DNA of 64,000 nucleotides from Valencia hispanica. Taxonomy: Eukaryota; Chordata; Actinopteri; Cyprinodontiformes; Valenciidae. Both the position numbers and the translations under genes were made by a program. Where the stretch lies: assembly GCA_963556495.2 (NCBI GenBank), contig OY747716.1, positions 35,507,318-35,571,317 on the forward strand, written 5' to 3'. Below, in pieces: positions 43,027-55,306 of this stretch. Numbering within the stretch: position 1 is the first letter of the stretch; each line of letters starts with the position of its first letter. The notes below the pieces were generated by a model. That model saw only the letters and a program-made list of their open reading frames with translations. It had not been told where the DNA came from and did no database searches.

Positions 43027-43727
43027 AGTGGCTAAGGTCATCCTGAGCTAGCTCTGTAGTTATGCTGCAATAGGCTTAGACTGCTGGAGGACAGACTTAC
43101 CAATTTTCTTCACTCTGCTACTTCCTTTTCTCCTATGACTCTCCATTTGTATTACAGTACACTCTGTTATTTCGACTGTTAACTTTGTTTTCTCTCAGTG
43201 TTTTTCTTTCCATAGAAGCTACACCTGGTCTGGTATCCTGCTTGGCTGCAATGCCCTGTTGGACGGGGGGCATCGACTGGGATGATGCTCCCAGTAACTG
43301 AACATCCACTGTGTCCTGTTATCAACTTTTTACTTTCTGTAACATAGAGAGAACTCTTATTTCAGATCTTCTGTTCCTTCTGTGTCTCTGCTCTGTCTTC
43401 TTAAACCCCCAGACGGTCGTGGCAGATGGCCGCTCCTACTGAGCCTGGTTCTGTTGGAGGTTTCTTCCTGTTAAAGGGGAGTTTTTCCTCTCCACTGTCG
43501 CTACATGCTTGCTCAGTATGAGGGATTGCTGAAGGATTGCTGTGGTTGGAAAGTCTGCCCAACCTCACACCAATGACTGACGCAATCTGCTGGGATTCCT
43601 TAAATAGGAAACTTTTTAACTGATTGGAATGTTTGTATAAATGTATTGAAATGACTTCTTGTTAAGTGCCTTGAGATGACATCTGTTGTGAATTGGTGCT
43701 ATATAAATAAACTGAATTGAATTGAAG
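43027..43727 (+). other. L2-type LINE 3' UTR and (AATTG)n tail
   Basis: No coding. It includes GTTTCTTCCTGTTAAAGGG and the terminal GATGACATCTGTTGTGAATT segment before the pentamer tail that is probably used for RT recognition in L2-group LINEs. Confidence 0.85.
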
Positions 43728-43730
43728 ACC

Positions 43731-44564
<834 letters not shown>

Positions 44565-44565
44565 G

Positions 44566-44970
44566 ACTTCTCATAATGAATGGATTCATGAAAGAAGCTA
44601 CCTTAGTTATTAATCATAATGGCTGCGGGGTTAAAAGAAGCTGCAAGATGACAGCTCTTTGCCTGTTGGTACCGGTCAAGCCTGACCCTTGTGTTATTTC
44701 TCTTGGAGTACCATCTGATGTTTTGAACTACTGCTTACCAACTTGTAAACCTACCTTCCGTCTCCTGTGCTTCCAGGTCAAGATCACCCCCGTGTCCCAC
44801 TCTATTAAGGCAAGATCTCGCTATATATTGTCAAAAACAGGAACAAATTTGTTGTTTGAATGGGCTTTTTTTAATTAAGGATTATTAAACAATCTGATGT
44901 AGGAATCAGACTGAGGTAGGAAACAAAGGATGTACCTCAAAGTGCAAAACATCCATCCATCCATTATCAA
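44566..44970. other. Non-coding stretch, nothing recognised
   Basis: No supported feature, apart from a short CATC run at 44951-44963. Confidence 0.5.
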
Positions 44971-44973
44971 TAC

Positions 44974-46775
44974 TAGGGCTGAAACGATTCCTCGAGTAAC
45001 TCGAGTAATTCAATTACAAAAAAGCTTTGAGGCAAATTCCCTGCCTCGAGACTTCATTTAATTCTTGTCACCAAATTCTGTTTACTGTAAATGGCGCTCT
45101 ACTGTTGTATTGCTGCCACTTTGTAGATGGTTGCATCTCTGCCGGCATCATGTTTCACCCAGACTGAAATAATTGACACTTACAAAGATTTGATCTGACA
45201 CAAACAGGAGGAACACGAGTGAAGCAATTTTTTTCTTTAGCAATGGTGGAAAACGTGGACACAGAGAGAGTGCGAAAAAGACAGAAATGTCTAAGGTGTG
45301 GGATCATTTTATGCTACGCAAGGCGAACAACATTGTCCAGTGTAAATACTGTCAAATGGACCTAGCGTAGGCTACCATAACAGTACTTCCACGATTCTGC
45401 AGCACCTGAAGAGAAAACATCCTCATGTGAATGCGACTTCTGCAAGCAGACTCGGAACTTCTACGAGGAAATGCATTTAGCCTGTATTATTAGTTAATAG
45501 TGATGAGGCATAAGCAACAAGAACGACATTTTACCAAAGTCTCACTCATATAACTTTCTTCTTCACCTCTACCCCAGGTGAGGCACTACAGAAAGACACA
45601 GATATGCACAAACATGCCTCGGGGTGACAAGATATCCCACATTGTGCAGGACTGCACATCTTTTTCAAATTAAATCCCACATCACGCAAATTGGAGCTGT
45701 GTCCAGCATTTGACTGTGCAGCGCAAACTTTCCAATCAAATAATGCTCCGCTCGGCGGCAGCTGCCTGGGCACCTCTAGCCTCCTCCCCTCAGCAGATTG
45801 ACTGCAAATAGTGCCGCGTTAAGACCTTATTCACCTCACCACTCACTTGCTGGCAGTTGGGCGAAAAGTACCTCACATTCACATCTTTAAATGGTCCAAA
45901 TTTGGTGTAGCGGGAAGTGAACTGCAGTAGCACCGTCTGTATAACCAGCATGTGGACAGTCTTACAATAAGAGCTTTTTTGGGAGTTACAAACAATTTTA
46001 TTTGTATTCTTTTTTATGTCCTAGGAAGTGTAATGTTGAGATTGTAAAAATAATTATAGCCTAACTTTAATATTGAGCACATGTACAAAGAGAAATACTA
46101 TTTCATTGTGTAAAACTAAATTGATAAGCTATTATTTATATTTACTACTAAAGGCGGAGTCTAAACATAAAAAGAAAGGTAAATAAGTTAAAAGAAATAA
46201 TCATACAATTTTAGCATTTTTAAAACAACTTTTGGAAAAAGTCCACAAAATTCAAGTCCCATATTTGTCTCTTTCCAATATGGTCACCCAAACATACCTT
46301 TACCACACATAGGGTATTTATGACAAATGCTACATATGGACAAAACTGCATTCATTAGCATATAGATTTACTTTTATGTGAGTTTAATTAGTTGTACAAA
46401 TTAATGTTTTTTTTGTCACCCACCGTACATCACAGAGGAGCATGAGCAGCTTCGTCCGGACAGGTCCCTCATGCACTGTGGAGGAAGCTGCAGGTTTTAC
46501 CAACAGCATTTTAAGAATGCTCATCACAGACAGGCCCCCACTGTCCATTGTGACGACACAGGATTTAAGGTATGATACAAGATTTTAATGCCAAATACTC
46601 CATTCCCTCAAGAACACATTTCAGAAATTTAATGGAACAAAGGTACATAGAAATAACAGCTAAATTCAAGAGTGTGCTTAAGGAGACAGAAAGTGTTGCA
46701 CAAACAACAGACATTTGGATAAGTGTGGCCACAGACTCTGTCAAGTTGAACAAATCGAGTCGAAGTTTTGTAAAA
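44974..46775 (+). pseudogene. BED-finger hAT transposon relic, 5' half
   Basis: The left terminus reads TAGGGCTGAAACGATTCCTC, then GAGTAACTCGAGTAATTC, a common fish hAT end. Transposase remnants follow. At 45285-45440: M-S-K-V-W-D-H-F, V-Q-C-K-Y-C and L-Q-H-L-K-R-K-H-P-H, a BED-type zinc finger (C-x2-C, H-x4-H) with an in-frame stop and a short frameshift between. At 46530-46770: L-I-T-D-R-P-P-L-S-I-V, F-N-A-K-Y-S-I-P-S-R-T-H-F and A-Q-T-T-D-I-W-I-S-V, the N-terminal part of a hAT transposase. Between them (45500-46430) is unrecognised sequence that may be an intron or insertion. The catalytic RNase-H core, dimerisation domain and right end are missing. Confidence 0.75.
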
Positions 46776-46884
46776 TAAAATTTTGAGGAATAACCAACAA
46801 TTGCTTGGTCATTTTAAGAAGTCATTCATATTTCATAACACACCACTGATATAGTTGTTAACAAACACAAAAGTGTAATTTACC

Positions 46885-47215
46885 TCCAGCATTCACTGGG
46901 CGAGAGGTGGGGTACACACTGGACACTCCATCGCAGAGCAACATAGAGACACACAGGACAAACAACCATGCATGCTCACACTCACACCTAAGGGCAATTT
47001 TGAAAGATCAATTACTGTAAGCTAACAGTCATGTTTTGGACTGTGGAAAGAAGGCAGAGTCCCCAGAGGGAACCCACGGATGCACAGGGAGAACACGCAA
47101 AGTCCATGTTTTTGCATGTTTCCATCCAGAAAGAACCCAGGCTGGGATTTGAACCCGGGATCTTCTTGCTGCAAGGAAACAGCTCTACTAATTGTGCCAC
47201 TATGCAGCCCAATGC
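46885..47215 (-). mobile_element. DANA/mermaid-like SINE, minus strand
   Basis: The reverse complement starts GGGCTGCATAGTGGCACAAT with box A-like TGGCACAATTAGTAGAGC and box B-like GGTTCAAATCCC (47147-47158), the tRNA-derived head. Downstream come GCATGTTCTCCCTGTGCA-type sequence and GTGTGTACCCCACCTCTCGC near the end (46915), as in DANA/mermaid elements. It sits between the hAT relic and a Tc1 relic. Confidence 0.8.
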
Positions 47216-47254
47216 AAAACATTTAATATTAATTATCTTTACAGTGGTCATACG

Positions 47255-47650
47255 AAGAAGTTGCATTAACCATTGATGAAGAAAACATGCTGCTGCTGCT
47301 GCTCCATTTGTTGGAATTTGCCTCCATGCTTCACGATTTCTCTCAACTCGTCTCTCAACTTCCTCTTCACAATATCCCACAGATTCTCTATGGGGTTCAG
47401 GTCAGGAGAGTTGGCAGGCCAATTGAGCACAGTAATACCATGGTCAGTAAACCATTTACCAGTGGTTTTGGCACTGTGAGCAGGTGCCAGGTCGTGCTGA
47501 AAAATGAAATCTTCATCTCCATAAAGCTTTTCAGCAGATGGAAGCATGAAGTGCTCCAAAATCTCCTGATAGCTAGCTGCATTGACCCTGCCCTTGATAA
47601 AACACAGTGGACCAACACCAGCAGCTGACATGGCACCCCAGACCATCACT
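47255..47650 (-). pseudogene. Tc1-like transposase, C-terminal fragment
   Basis: Reading from 47649 on the minus strand: M-V-W-G-A-M-S-A-A-G-V-G, F-Q-H-D-L-A-P-A-H-S-A-K (second catalytic Asp in H-D), then N-W-P-A-N-S-P-D-L-N-P-I-E-N-L-W (third catalytic residue Glu). These are the second and third acidic residues of the DDE triad. The N-terminal DNA-binding half, first Asp and both TIRs are absent, and the frame ends after V-K-R-K-L. It is a truncated remnant. Confidence 0.85.
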
Positions 47651-47663
47651 GACTGTGGGCACT

Positions 47664-47790
47664 CAGTTCATTCAACTTAAAACTTTTACGTCTCAGCCTT
47701 CATTTATTTCATCAGGTGTTCCACAAGGCTCTGTTCTCGGTCCCCTCCTCTTCATCACAATTAAACTTGTTTAATTCTACACTTTTTGGT
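47664..47790 (+). pseudogene. Short LINE RT fragment
   Basis: The plus strand encodes Q-F-I-Q-L-K-T-F-T-S, then S-S-G-V-P-Q-G-S-V-L-G-P-L-L-F: RT motif B (GVPQGSVLGPLLF) of an L2/CR1-group LINE. Only about 40 codons survive. There is no initiating ATG. Confidence 0.7.
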
Positions 47791-47829
47791 CTAAAAACGT
47801 CTCTGTGCTGCCCCATTAGGGTTGAACGG

Positions 47830-48580
47830 TGGGTACATCTCTACGTCACAGGCATTGACTGTGTCACAGCAGCCATGGTCTCACAGACACGCCCCGTGGG
47901 TTTGGGTATAAAATTATCAGACATACCGGCCCTGTGGCGAGTTTGGAGTGGGATTGCGTTTTTCAGGTTACCATTATTATCACATTAGCACTTAGTTAGC
48001 ATAGCTAACATACTGTTTTGAACGTTAGCCTGTGTTAGCATTACCACTCAGAGACCGGACCCATCCTGTCTCTCTCTCCCTCAACTGCAGCTGCAGCGCC
48101 AGCCTCGGGCAGCGCTGACTCAGCGCCCCGAGCCAGCGGCTCGAATTGATACGGCTCGGGGCTGCTGAGCTCCATAAAGCCTCCCTCTACTCCTATCTCT
48201 GGTGACGACGGAGGAGATCCGCTGGTTCAGGGCGCCAAGCCAGCGCCGCCCGAGCTTGGTGCTGCTGCTGCTGAGGCAGAGAGAGACAGGAGGAGTCCAG
48301 TCTCTGAGTGGTAATGCTAACATAGGCTAATGTTCAAAACAGATGAATGTTGATCAGTCGCAAAACTGCCAACCTCGCTTTGGTCACTGTCCATGTTTCA
48401 GTGTCACATTAAGCGAGCTGTCATTGTCCTCCGGAACACACCCCCACATTCCCCTTTGCTTTTCCTCCACACTTGGCCATACCCCTCCATTCTTCCTGGC
48501 ACCCCCCACTTTGTAGGATTTTTCAAATGTTGTCTGGGAGCGGGGTTATGATTTTTCAGGGGGTTCAGTTACACTTTAAG
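47830..48580. mobile_element. MITE-like element with long internal inverted repeat
   Basis: The right end reads GGGGGTTCAGTTACACTTTAA (48559 onward), a TTAA-type terminus, but I could not match the left end. Inside are 41-bp inverted arms 48015-48055 and 48300-48340 (39/41 identical), separated by 244 nt. No protein is encoded; short frames are CpG-rich noise. Confidence 0.5.
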
Positions 48581-48875
48581 GAGCGCTCCCTGGACTCCAA
48601 AAGACCTCGTTCTCCTCAGCAGGTAGAGTCTGCTCTGACCTTTCCTGTAAAGAGCATCAGTGTTGTGACTGCAATCCAGTTCATTGTTTAGATGAATGCC
48701 CAGGTACTTACAAGAGTCCACTTTCTCAATGTCCACTCCCTGGATGTTCACCGGTGTCACCTTGGTGGGTCTCCACCTGCGTAAGTCCACCACCAACTCT
48801 TTGGTTTTCCCTGCGTGGATCAGGAGGTGGTTCTGCTGGCACCAGTCCAAAAAGTCCTGTCTATCCCACAAAACT
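48560..48875 (-). pseudogene. LINE RT fragment, jockey/CR1 group
   Basis: On the minus strand: D-W-C-Q-Q-N-H-L-L-I-H-A-G-K-T-K-E, V-V-D-L-R-R-W-R-P, C-K-Y-L-G-I-H-L-N-N-E-L-D, Y-R-K-G-Q-S-R-L-Y-L-L-R-R. This is the RT thumb region downstream of YADD. Only about 100 codons remain and both ends are truncated. The plus-strand fragment at 52886-53340 is the next downstream portion of the same kind of protein. Confidence 0.8.
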
Positions 48876-49446
48876 TGAGGCCAGCAAGAACAGTTAGAAC
48901 AAAATAAAAACGATTGAACATGCTATACAAGATTTAATAAATGAGAGCGAAATAAAAAGTAGCAGTTACAAAGTAAAACATAAAAGTTTGTTTTAAGAAT
49001 GGTGAAAAATTAGCGGCCTTGCAGGACAGCCTACAAATAAACAACATGCTGACGTCATCCTTTTCATCTTTTTGTTTGCTAAAAATGGCAGTCATTTTCT
49101 GACAGGTTCACATTATGGAAAATCCAAAGGTTTTGAACAGTTAAATGCAAACATAAGTACGATATGTAACAATTACTCCTAATTGTCTTGCAGTGGAAGT
49201 ATGGGCCCTCACAGTTCACCTGGAGGGATTTGCTACCCAACACTAATGCTAATTTAAAAAAAAGAACAGCATTATCCTTCGAACCTCTTTAGAGTCTTTC
49301 TTCCTAACCCTTGTCCTGGGAGCCCCCTGCTGTGCTGGTGTGAGCTGTCTCTCAGCTCCAACACAACACTCATTCAGCTGGTAGGCTTGCCTCATTAGCT
49401 TGTCATTGAGCTCACAGAGACCAGATAATGACTCATGCATTTAAAG
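48876..49446. other. Non-coding stretch, nothing recognised
   Basis: A minus-strand frame at 49249-49440 (63 codons) has no recognisable motif. Nothing else supported. Confidence 0.45.
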
Positions 49447-49525
49447 CAGGTGTGTTGAAAGAGGAGAACACTAAAAACCTAGCGAGACGGGGTGCCTCAC
49501 AGCAGGATTGGGAAATGCTGCCTCT
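49447..49525. repeat. Half copy of the hAT-type MITE family
   Basis: AGGTGTGTTGAAAGAGGAGA, then AACACTAAAAACC and a GGATTGGGAAATGCTG-like end, parallels the right half of the element at 4748-4977 (AGGTGTGCTGATGCAGAGTA, then AACATCTAAAATT). Confidence 0.45.
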
Positions 49526-51317
49526 GAAGAACTGCAGATGTGATAATTATCTGTGAGGTCAAAACCATATACAATCCATTTCACATGTAATTTGCAGCAA
49601 ATGAACACAGGACCAACCATTATTTATATGGAAGTGCTTATTATAGGTTCTTCAGCATAGTTAAGATACACCTTGCCAGGTGTTTTTATCTATATTCCAG
49701 CAAGTCTTTTGAATAATTCATTCGTAATCATTTATTTATCCTTTTTGCTGAATTTCAATTCATGGTTTTAGTTAATATCCAAAGAGAAGATCTCTAATTG
49801 CAAGTTTGTTAGATAGACCTTTGATAGCTCAGTTTACACAACTTTTTTCTTCCATTTCATATCCTCTTCTTGTGAACTGCTGCACTTATTACATGTTTCC
49901 ACCTTAATTAAAATAATATGGTATTGGTTTGTGCATTTGGAACCCTAATTCACTTTTGTTTCTGAACAGTAAGAAAAGTGCAGCCTTTTAGTGACTGAAT
50001 GTGGTGAATCCATCACACTGAATGGGGCACAAATCCCATTTCTCAAAGCAGCCTCACAATGGTGCAATTAATCTGTTTGCAAAGGAGCCGACCAGCTGAG
50101 AGTCAAGAGAGGAATTTAGCGGTCTGAGCCTTCCTCTCTATTTTTATCTCTAGAAAGGGAAACTAAACAGAAAACTGTCATCGTCTTGTTAAGATGCCTG
50201 ACCCACATGCACAAAACTTTCAGGAAACAAAACAGATTTCAAAGGTTTATTTATAATGATGAAGATGTAAGGGTGATCTGGAACCGGATCTGAGAACTGC
50301 TGGAGAAGGAATAAGGCAGATCTGGAACCAGGAGCTGGAACGCTGCAACATGAGGAGAACTTGAGCAGAGGTCTGGATTCTTATATTATGGAGAGTGAAT
50401 GTCAATTTTACTGTAGATAAACGTAGGAAACACCAGGGAGGAGTGAGTGGAATCTGGGAGGATGGCTGTTTGGCAGCTGAGCTGGAGATGTCGATGATCC
50501 GGAGACTTAAGGTAAGCTGAGAGGGGAGTATGGTTTTAACTCTGGAGATGAGTGAAGAAGATGATGAGCTTACAGGTAGTTGTTGAAGGGTGGACATGAA
50601 GCACATGAACACTGAGGGGATCATGGAGGTTCCATTGGAGTGGGCAGAGATGAAACTGGATGATGAAGATGACACAGGAAACTAGGCTGCCAGTCGTGGA
50701 AAGTGAACAAACTTGAACTGAGCCATGTGAAACAAAAATTATAAAAGAAAGATATGCAAATTTATCTAAGTACTTAATTAAATTAGAAGTGAAGTGAACT
50801 AATAATGAGACTCTTTAGATATATTATGCACACTATATTTCCAAAAGTATTTCCTTGCCTATCTACACATGAACTTGAATGGCATCCCGTTCTTAATAGG
50901 GCACCATTCTTTTAGGATGAGAAGGCCTGTCTCCAATTTATTTGAATTTTATTACACCTGAAAGGTGTTCTGTTCAGTTGAGGTCACAACTCTGTAGAGG
51001 CCAGTCGAGTTATTCCACACCAAACTAGCTCATTCATGTCTTTACGGACATTGTTTAATACATAGGTCACCAGTCATGCTGGAACAGAAAGGGGCCATCC
51101 CCATACTGTTCCCAGGAAGTTGGGAGAATGAAATTCTCCAACATAACCATATGCTGAAGCATTAAGAGCTCCTTTTACTGGAACCAAGGTGCCAAATCCA
51201 TCTCAGAAACATAGCTTGACACTATAATCTCCTCAGTATCACACTTTACAGTAGACACAACTGCCAGAAAGAGAGGGATGATTCAGCCGTCCAAAAACAA
51301 ATATTTTGCTTGGATGC
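49526..51317. other. Non-coding stretch, nothing recognised
   Basis: AT-rich DNA, with a purine-rich segment (50245-50680). The Ser-rich minus-strand frame in the latter comes from low complexity. Confidence 0.5.
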
Positions 51318-51614
51318 TGTCAGGAATGTGTGTGGAGTAAGGACCCAAACGCAGCCCCCGAGGAAATGTGCAGGATATTTATTGAAGGTGATGATGATGG
51401 TGGTGAAGGCAGGAACGAGGAGACAGGACTTCGGGCAGGAAGGAGACGGCAGGACAACACAACATGGAGATAAGACACAATGACAATAATGATCTGGCGC
51501 TAAGTGGAGAGAAGTGACTGGCTTTAAAAGCAGAAGGTAAGTAGGATCAGGTGTGGTTGAATGGAGAGACAGGTGAGGACAATGATGAGGAGGAGTGAAA
51601 AGGGCAGCGTGACA
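51318..51614 (-). mobile_element. LTR (297 bp), minus strand, probably 3' LTR
   Basis: On the minus strand it starts TGTCAC (51614) and ends CCTGACA (51318). It contains a TATA-like CTTTTAAAG (about 51526), the polyadenylation signal in TTCAATAAATATCC (about 51380) and near the end CTGCGTTTGGGTCC, shared with the LTR at 55307-55572. Immediately upstream in its own orientation is a polypurine tract (51615-51635). Confidence 0.75.
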
Positions 51615-51725
51615 GGATCCCCCCTTTAAAGGTGGATTCCAGATGCCTTGAAGAAGAGAGAAAAAAAGGAAGCACCCTTGCCAGGGTGGGTGGAGAGGGC
51701 CCACGGCAGCTGATTAACTGTATAA
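51615..51725 (-). mobile_element. Polypurine tract and end of LTR-element internal region
   Basis: The minus strand reads TTTAAAGGGGGGATCC directly before the LTR start TGTCAC: a polypurine tract priming plus-strand DNA synthesis. The short upstream sequence (to about 51725) is non-coding. No gag, pol or env remains. Confidence 0.6.
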
Positions 51726-51759
51726 ATGAGTGTCCAATAGTACTGTCTACATCTCTGGT

Positions 51760-51835
51760 CATTTGAATTTGAATTTATTTATTAAAAGGGACAATGCCCA
51801 TTAATGAACATACGATTAATGTAAATACATATGTT
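51760..51835 (-). repeat. LINE 3' tail relic, minus strand
   Basis: The plus strand has TTTGAATTTGAATTTATTTA, then TTAAAAGGGACAATGCCCAT; its reverse complement ends with AATAAATAAATTC and a (AAATTC)n tail, typical of an L2/Rex1-type LINE end. Confidence 0.55.
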
Positions 51836-51869
51836 AATTGTATGTTCATTAATTCCATTAATGCTTTTC

Positions 51870-52240
51870 TGGCCTTTTTATTTTTTTGGTATTTTATAAC
51901 ATTTTAGTAAAAATATAAATTTTCTACCAAAAACTGTCAGTGTGGCGCCCTCTTCAGCTTAAAACTCCCCACTGCTCTTGAATTTGAATCTGCCATTGCT
52001 ATTCACTCTGTGGTGATGGCTGATGTCAGCCATACTGCCGCTGTGGGGTATAAAACAAACGTGTCTCGGCCATGCCTCTGTAGCAAGTTGGATCTGGAAT
52101 AGCAAGGAAGTGTTGATGCCGCCCAGCCCTCTCCCCCGGCCGCCACTCGGTCTGCCATGCAACGCTTCCTTTTGGCGCATTTTTCAGACAGGAAATGTGG
52201 GCGGAGTTAGACTCTGGTAGGGGGGGTCTCATTTTCAATT
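51870..52240 (-). repeat. TTAA-type dispersed element, copy 1
   Basis: The segment 51870-52033 matches in reverse the plus-strand segment 62568-62710. Shared strings include AGCCATCACC, GAGTGAATAGCAAT, AGATTCAAATTCAAG, GCAGTG and CTGAAGAGGG. GC-richer sequence continues to about 52240. Its short minus-strand frame ends R-V-N-S-N-G-R-F-K-F-K-S-S-G-E-F. Confidence 0.6.
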
Positions 52241-52850
52241 AAAATGAATAAAATTAAATACTACGGAATGACAGACAACAAAAAATGATTGCGCAAATTC
52301 TGGTATTAAGTATAAGTTACTTCTTCAAGAATCTACTCAAGTAAGTTATATGGATATACAGAATATAAAAAAACAGGAAAACACAACAAAATCACGATAC
52401 AAACGCTTAAGTAAAGAAGACAGTTGTAAGATGTTTCTTGAAAACCTCAACAGAATCAGCGATTCATAGCTACAAGTGTAGTTAAAGCTTTTTAAATACA
52501 TTACTGGCCAAAAGTTACTGATGAAAATGCAACTCAGCATGTATATATTTGCAGTTATAACCCATGATATACCCATTTGTATATCTGTCTATCTATAACC
52601 TATCTATATACATCTGTAAATAGAGAGATTTACATATTTATATATTTACATATGGGCGTTATCATTGAGAAGGATCTGACCTGGACTTTCTGATTAATGA
52701 TGTTTACCTCGTTTGATGCTTTTAATTCCTTTATTGCTTTTCTGTCCTTTTTTATATATGTTCATATGATTGTTGTGTTGTCCATGATTTTATTCAAATG
52801 CCTCATTTTAGCTTGATTTAGCATATTATTTGTTCTTTGAAATAGTTGTG
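52241..52850. other. Non-coding stretch, nothing recognised
   Basis: AT-rich DNA; a short TATC/ATCTGT-like run lies near 52580-52640. Confidence 0.5.
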
Positions 52851-52861
52851 GTGGTTGTGGT

Positions 52862-52885
52862 GAAAGTGCTATATAAATAAAATGG
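52862..52885 (+). repeat. LINE 3' tail scrap
   Basis: AAAGTGCTATATAAATAAAA resembles the end of L2-type LINEs (compare 43685-43710). Confidence 0.45.
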
Positions 52886-53345
52886 TATGCTATGTCGTTA
52901 ACACCACTGCTCTGGTGAAGAAGGCACAGCAGAGAACATACTTTCTCCGAGTCTTAAGGAAAAACAACTTGGGCGAGAAAATGTTGGTGTCCTTCTACCG
53001 CTGCTCTAAAGACAGCATTTTAACAAACTGTGTTTATGCTTGGTTTCCCAGCTGTAGAGTTGCAGACAGGAAAGCACTCCAGGGTCATAACCACAGCCCA
53101 GAAGACCATTGGTCGCCCTCTCCCATCTCTGGAAGAACTATACAGTTCCCGCTGCCTCAAAAGAGCTAAACATATTTTACAGGAATCATCCCTCCCCGGA
53201 CAATCTGTTTGATCTGCTGTCTTCAGGCAAATGATATAGGACAATTAAACCAAGGACAAACAGATTAAAACACAGTTACTACCCAAGAGCCATTATCACC
53301 CTAAATCCTGCTGCTAAAATCTGACTGCCTTGTAGTGCAATATTT
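52886..53345 (+). pseudogene. LINE RT C-terminal fragment, jockey/CR1 group
   Basis: The plus strand encodes K-K-A-Q-Q-R-T-Y-F-L-R-V-L-R-K, E-K-M-L-V-S-F-Y-R-C-S, I-L-T-N-C-V-Y-A-W-F, then after a frameshift near 53085 V-I-T-T-A-Q-K-T-I-G-R-P-L-P-S-L-E and S-R-C-L-K-R-A-K-H-I-L-Q, and after another A-I-I-T-L-N-P-A-A. This is the C-terminal region that follows the RT of a fish jockey/CR1-group LINE, closely matching in type the minus-strand piece at 48560-48875. The frameshifts make it non-functional. Confidence 0.8.
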
Positions 53346-55306
53346 TTATTGTATTTATTTATTTACAGCAAGGGCATAGGTTTGTTTTTAAAATTGCTGG
53401 GGACAATAACCATAAACATGAGTGTGGATTGAAGATTGGTGGGGACAATAAATAATAATCATTCATATATAGGTATTTGTCCTTCTGACGTTTTATTATA
53501 ATATACACTGTGGTGTAATAAAATGTGTAAAAATTGAAATTCCATTGTGTTTTATTATGTTTTTCAAACGGCGCTGAAAACCATCATTAGACTGTTGTCT
53601 GGGAAAGGTCACGTTTATCCACATCGTAGCACAAAGAATAATGCTGGCTACATTAATAATATATTCGCCCCAGAACAAGAATGTGCAACAAACAAAACAA
53701 ACGCATTTCCCTTGCAACCTTTGCCGTTCTGAAACTTCAACTGTAACTTCACTACAGTTCTGCATAAAATATGTATCAGCTGTGCAACACTCCAGAGAAA
53801 TGAAAAGGGAAATAATTTATTGTAATACGGGGTCACGTTATTTTCCGTTTTTTTTCTTTTTTTTTATAAACACAAGCAGTTTACAATTCACATCGCTGAC
53901 CACTTGTTGCAGACGCGCAAACATTTTCAACTTTACGCACAGTGTTCAGGTAACTGAATCAATCAAAAAAAGATTCCTATGAGAGCATTTGACTGATTAT
54001 CATCTCAGACCTGGACACGTTTTCAAAGCATCGCTATCTGAGAGCTCAGCTGACAGCACAATGGAGAGTTACGGAGGGATTGGAGCGCGTAGCTGCGGCG
54101 GACACAGACCGATGGCGGTTTGAAATCAACGGGCGGGTTGGGTCAGGACTTAATCTGGAGATAACTGTGGGTAAAGGGTCGGATTAAAAAACCTCTTAAT
54201 GCATGCCGGTTGGTAAAATTGGAGCAGTGCAGAACTCTGCAACAGTAAAATGTATACTTTTACTGCAATTATTTTGTATTTAAAACATAAACGCTTTTAC
54301 AATGAAAACAGACAAAATAGCATACCGACCTGTACCACTCAGTGGAAATGAAGCATATGCTTTTAAATTTCTGCTGTGTAATTTTTACATTACCTACCAC
54401 TTTGTAGACGAGTAGCTGTTGTTTCCAATTCCTTCGACTTGACTGTGGGGAACCAAGGCAATTTCCCAACTGACCATATTGCACTTATGGCACCCCGTTA
54501 CAGAACCACTCTGGAGTTCACAGAATTCCTGAGAGTGACCCATCCTTTCACAAAAAATTGTGGAAGCAGTCTGCTTGTCCTGGTGCTTGATTTTTACACA
54601 CATGTGGTCATGAAAATTATTGGAAAACTTGAAATTGATGATTTGGATAAGTGGTGCAAAAACTGAAAAGGTTGTGTTGTGAAGAAGTAAACCAATTAAA
54701 GCATATAACATGCTTTCAGTACTGAAACTAATATGCAATCCATAAACTAAAAATATGCAATGCCATTTATAATTTCACTCAGAAAGACAACTTTATTTGG
54801 AGTGTAAACCTAAAATAATGCATGAAAAAGGCCATACATAATTTAAAAAATATCTCTAGAGAAACCAAATGCTTGAGGGAGGAGGAAAAACTTCAGCTTC
54901 ACTCACCAGGCATGTTGCACTCACCAGACATGTTGCAAAGATGGGATTGTGTAAAAATTCAGCCTAGGAGCTTGGAAGTTTCTTTACCTCGGGTGGTTCG
55001 AGAATAAGAAATTTGACTTTTTTTTTCATGTATATCTCAAACTTTCTGGCACTGAGGTGACCTATATTTGGAAGCACTGTGAGGTTATGTGGTCTTCCTT
55101 TCAAAGCAGAAGAGAGCTACTGACGTCTGGTAGCAGCTAGCAAACAATATCAAAATAGTCGACAGCAGAATCGAAGCGTTGCAACAAGAGGTACTAATTA
55201 CCCACAGCCGCAGCATCACCAGTAGCACTTATAAAGACCTTCGATAAAGTCCTGAGACTGACTTGTTCAAAGCCCTGCAGAAAGAATCTTTGGATCACAG
55301 ATTCTA
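53346..55306. other. Non-coding stretch, nothing clearly recognised
   Basis: AT-rich, with a small CpG-bearing part at 54060-54180. A frame at 54439-54666 (75 codons) lacks a recognisable motif. Confidence 0.45.

Larger units (their letters stand above)
39583..43730 (+). mobile_element. L2-type LINE copy 2, 5'-truncated
   Basis: Begins inside ORF1 (homology to copy 1 starts at about 39583 versus 12862) and runs to a typical L2 tail: GTGCCTTGAGATGACATC, then GCTATATAAATAAACTG and the pentamer repeat (AATTG)n ending at about 43727. It carries ORF1, endonuclease, RT and 3' UTR but has several inactivating changes. The 3' UTR has the TTAAAGGGGAGTTTTTCC stretch common in fish L2 elements. Confidence 0.9.

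Noticed and set aside
49249..49440. Minus-strand 63-codon frame as a possible host exon
   Set aside because: Composition is plausible but I see no domain, no clear splice signals, and it borders a MITE fragment. Not enough to support a gene.
50247..50675. Ser-rich 142-codon frame on the minus strand
   Set aside because: The plus strand is purine-rich low-complexity DNA; the opposite strand reads Ser/Leu/Pro by composition. No motif.
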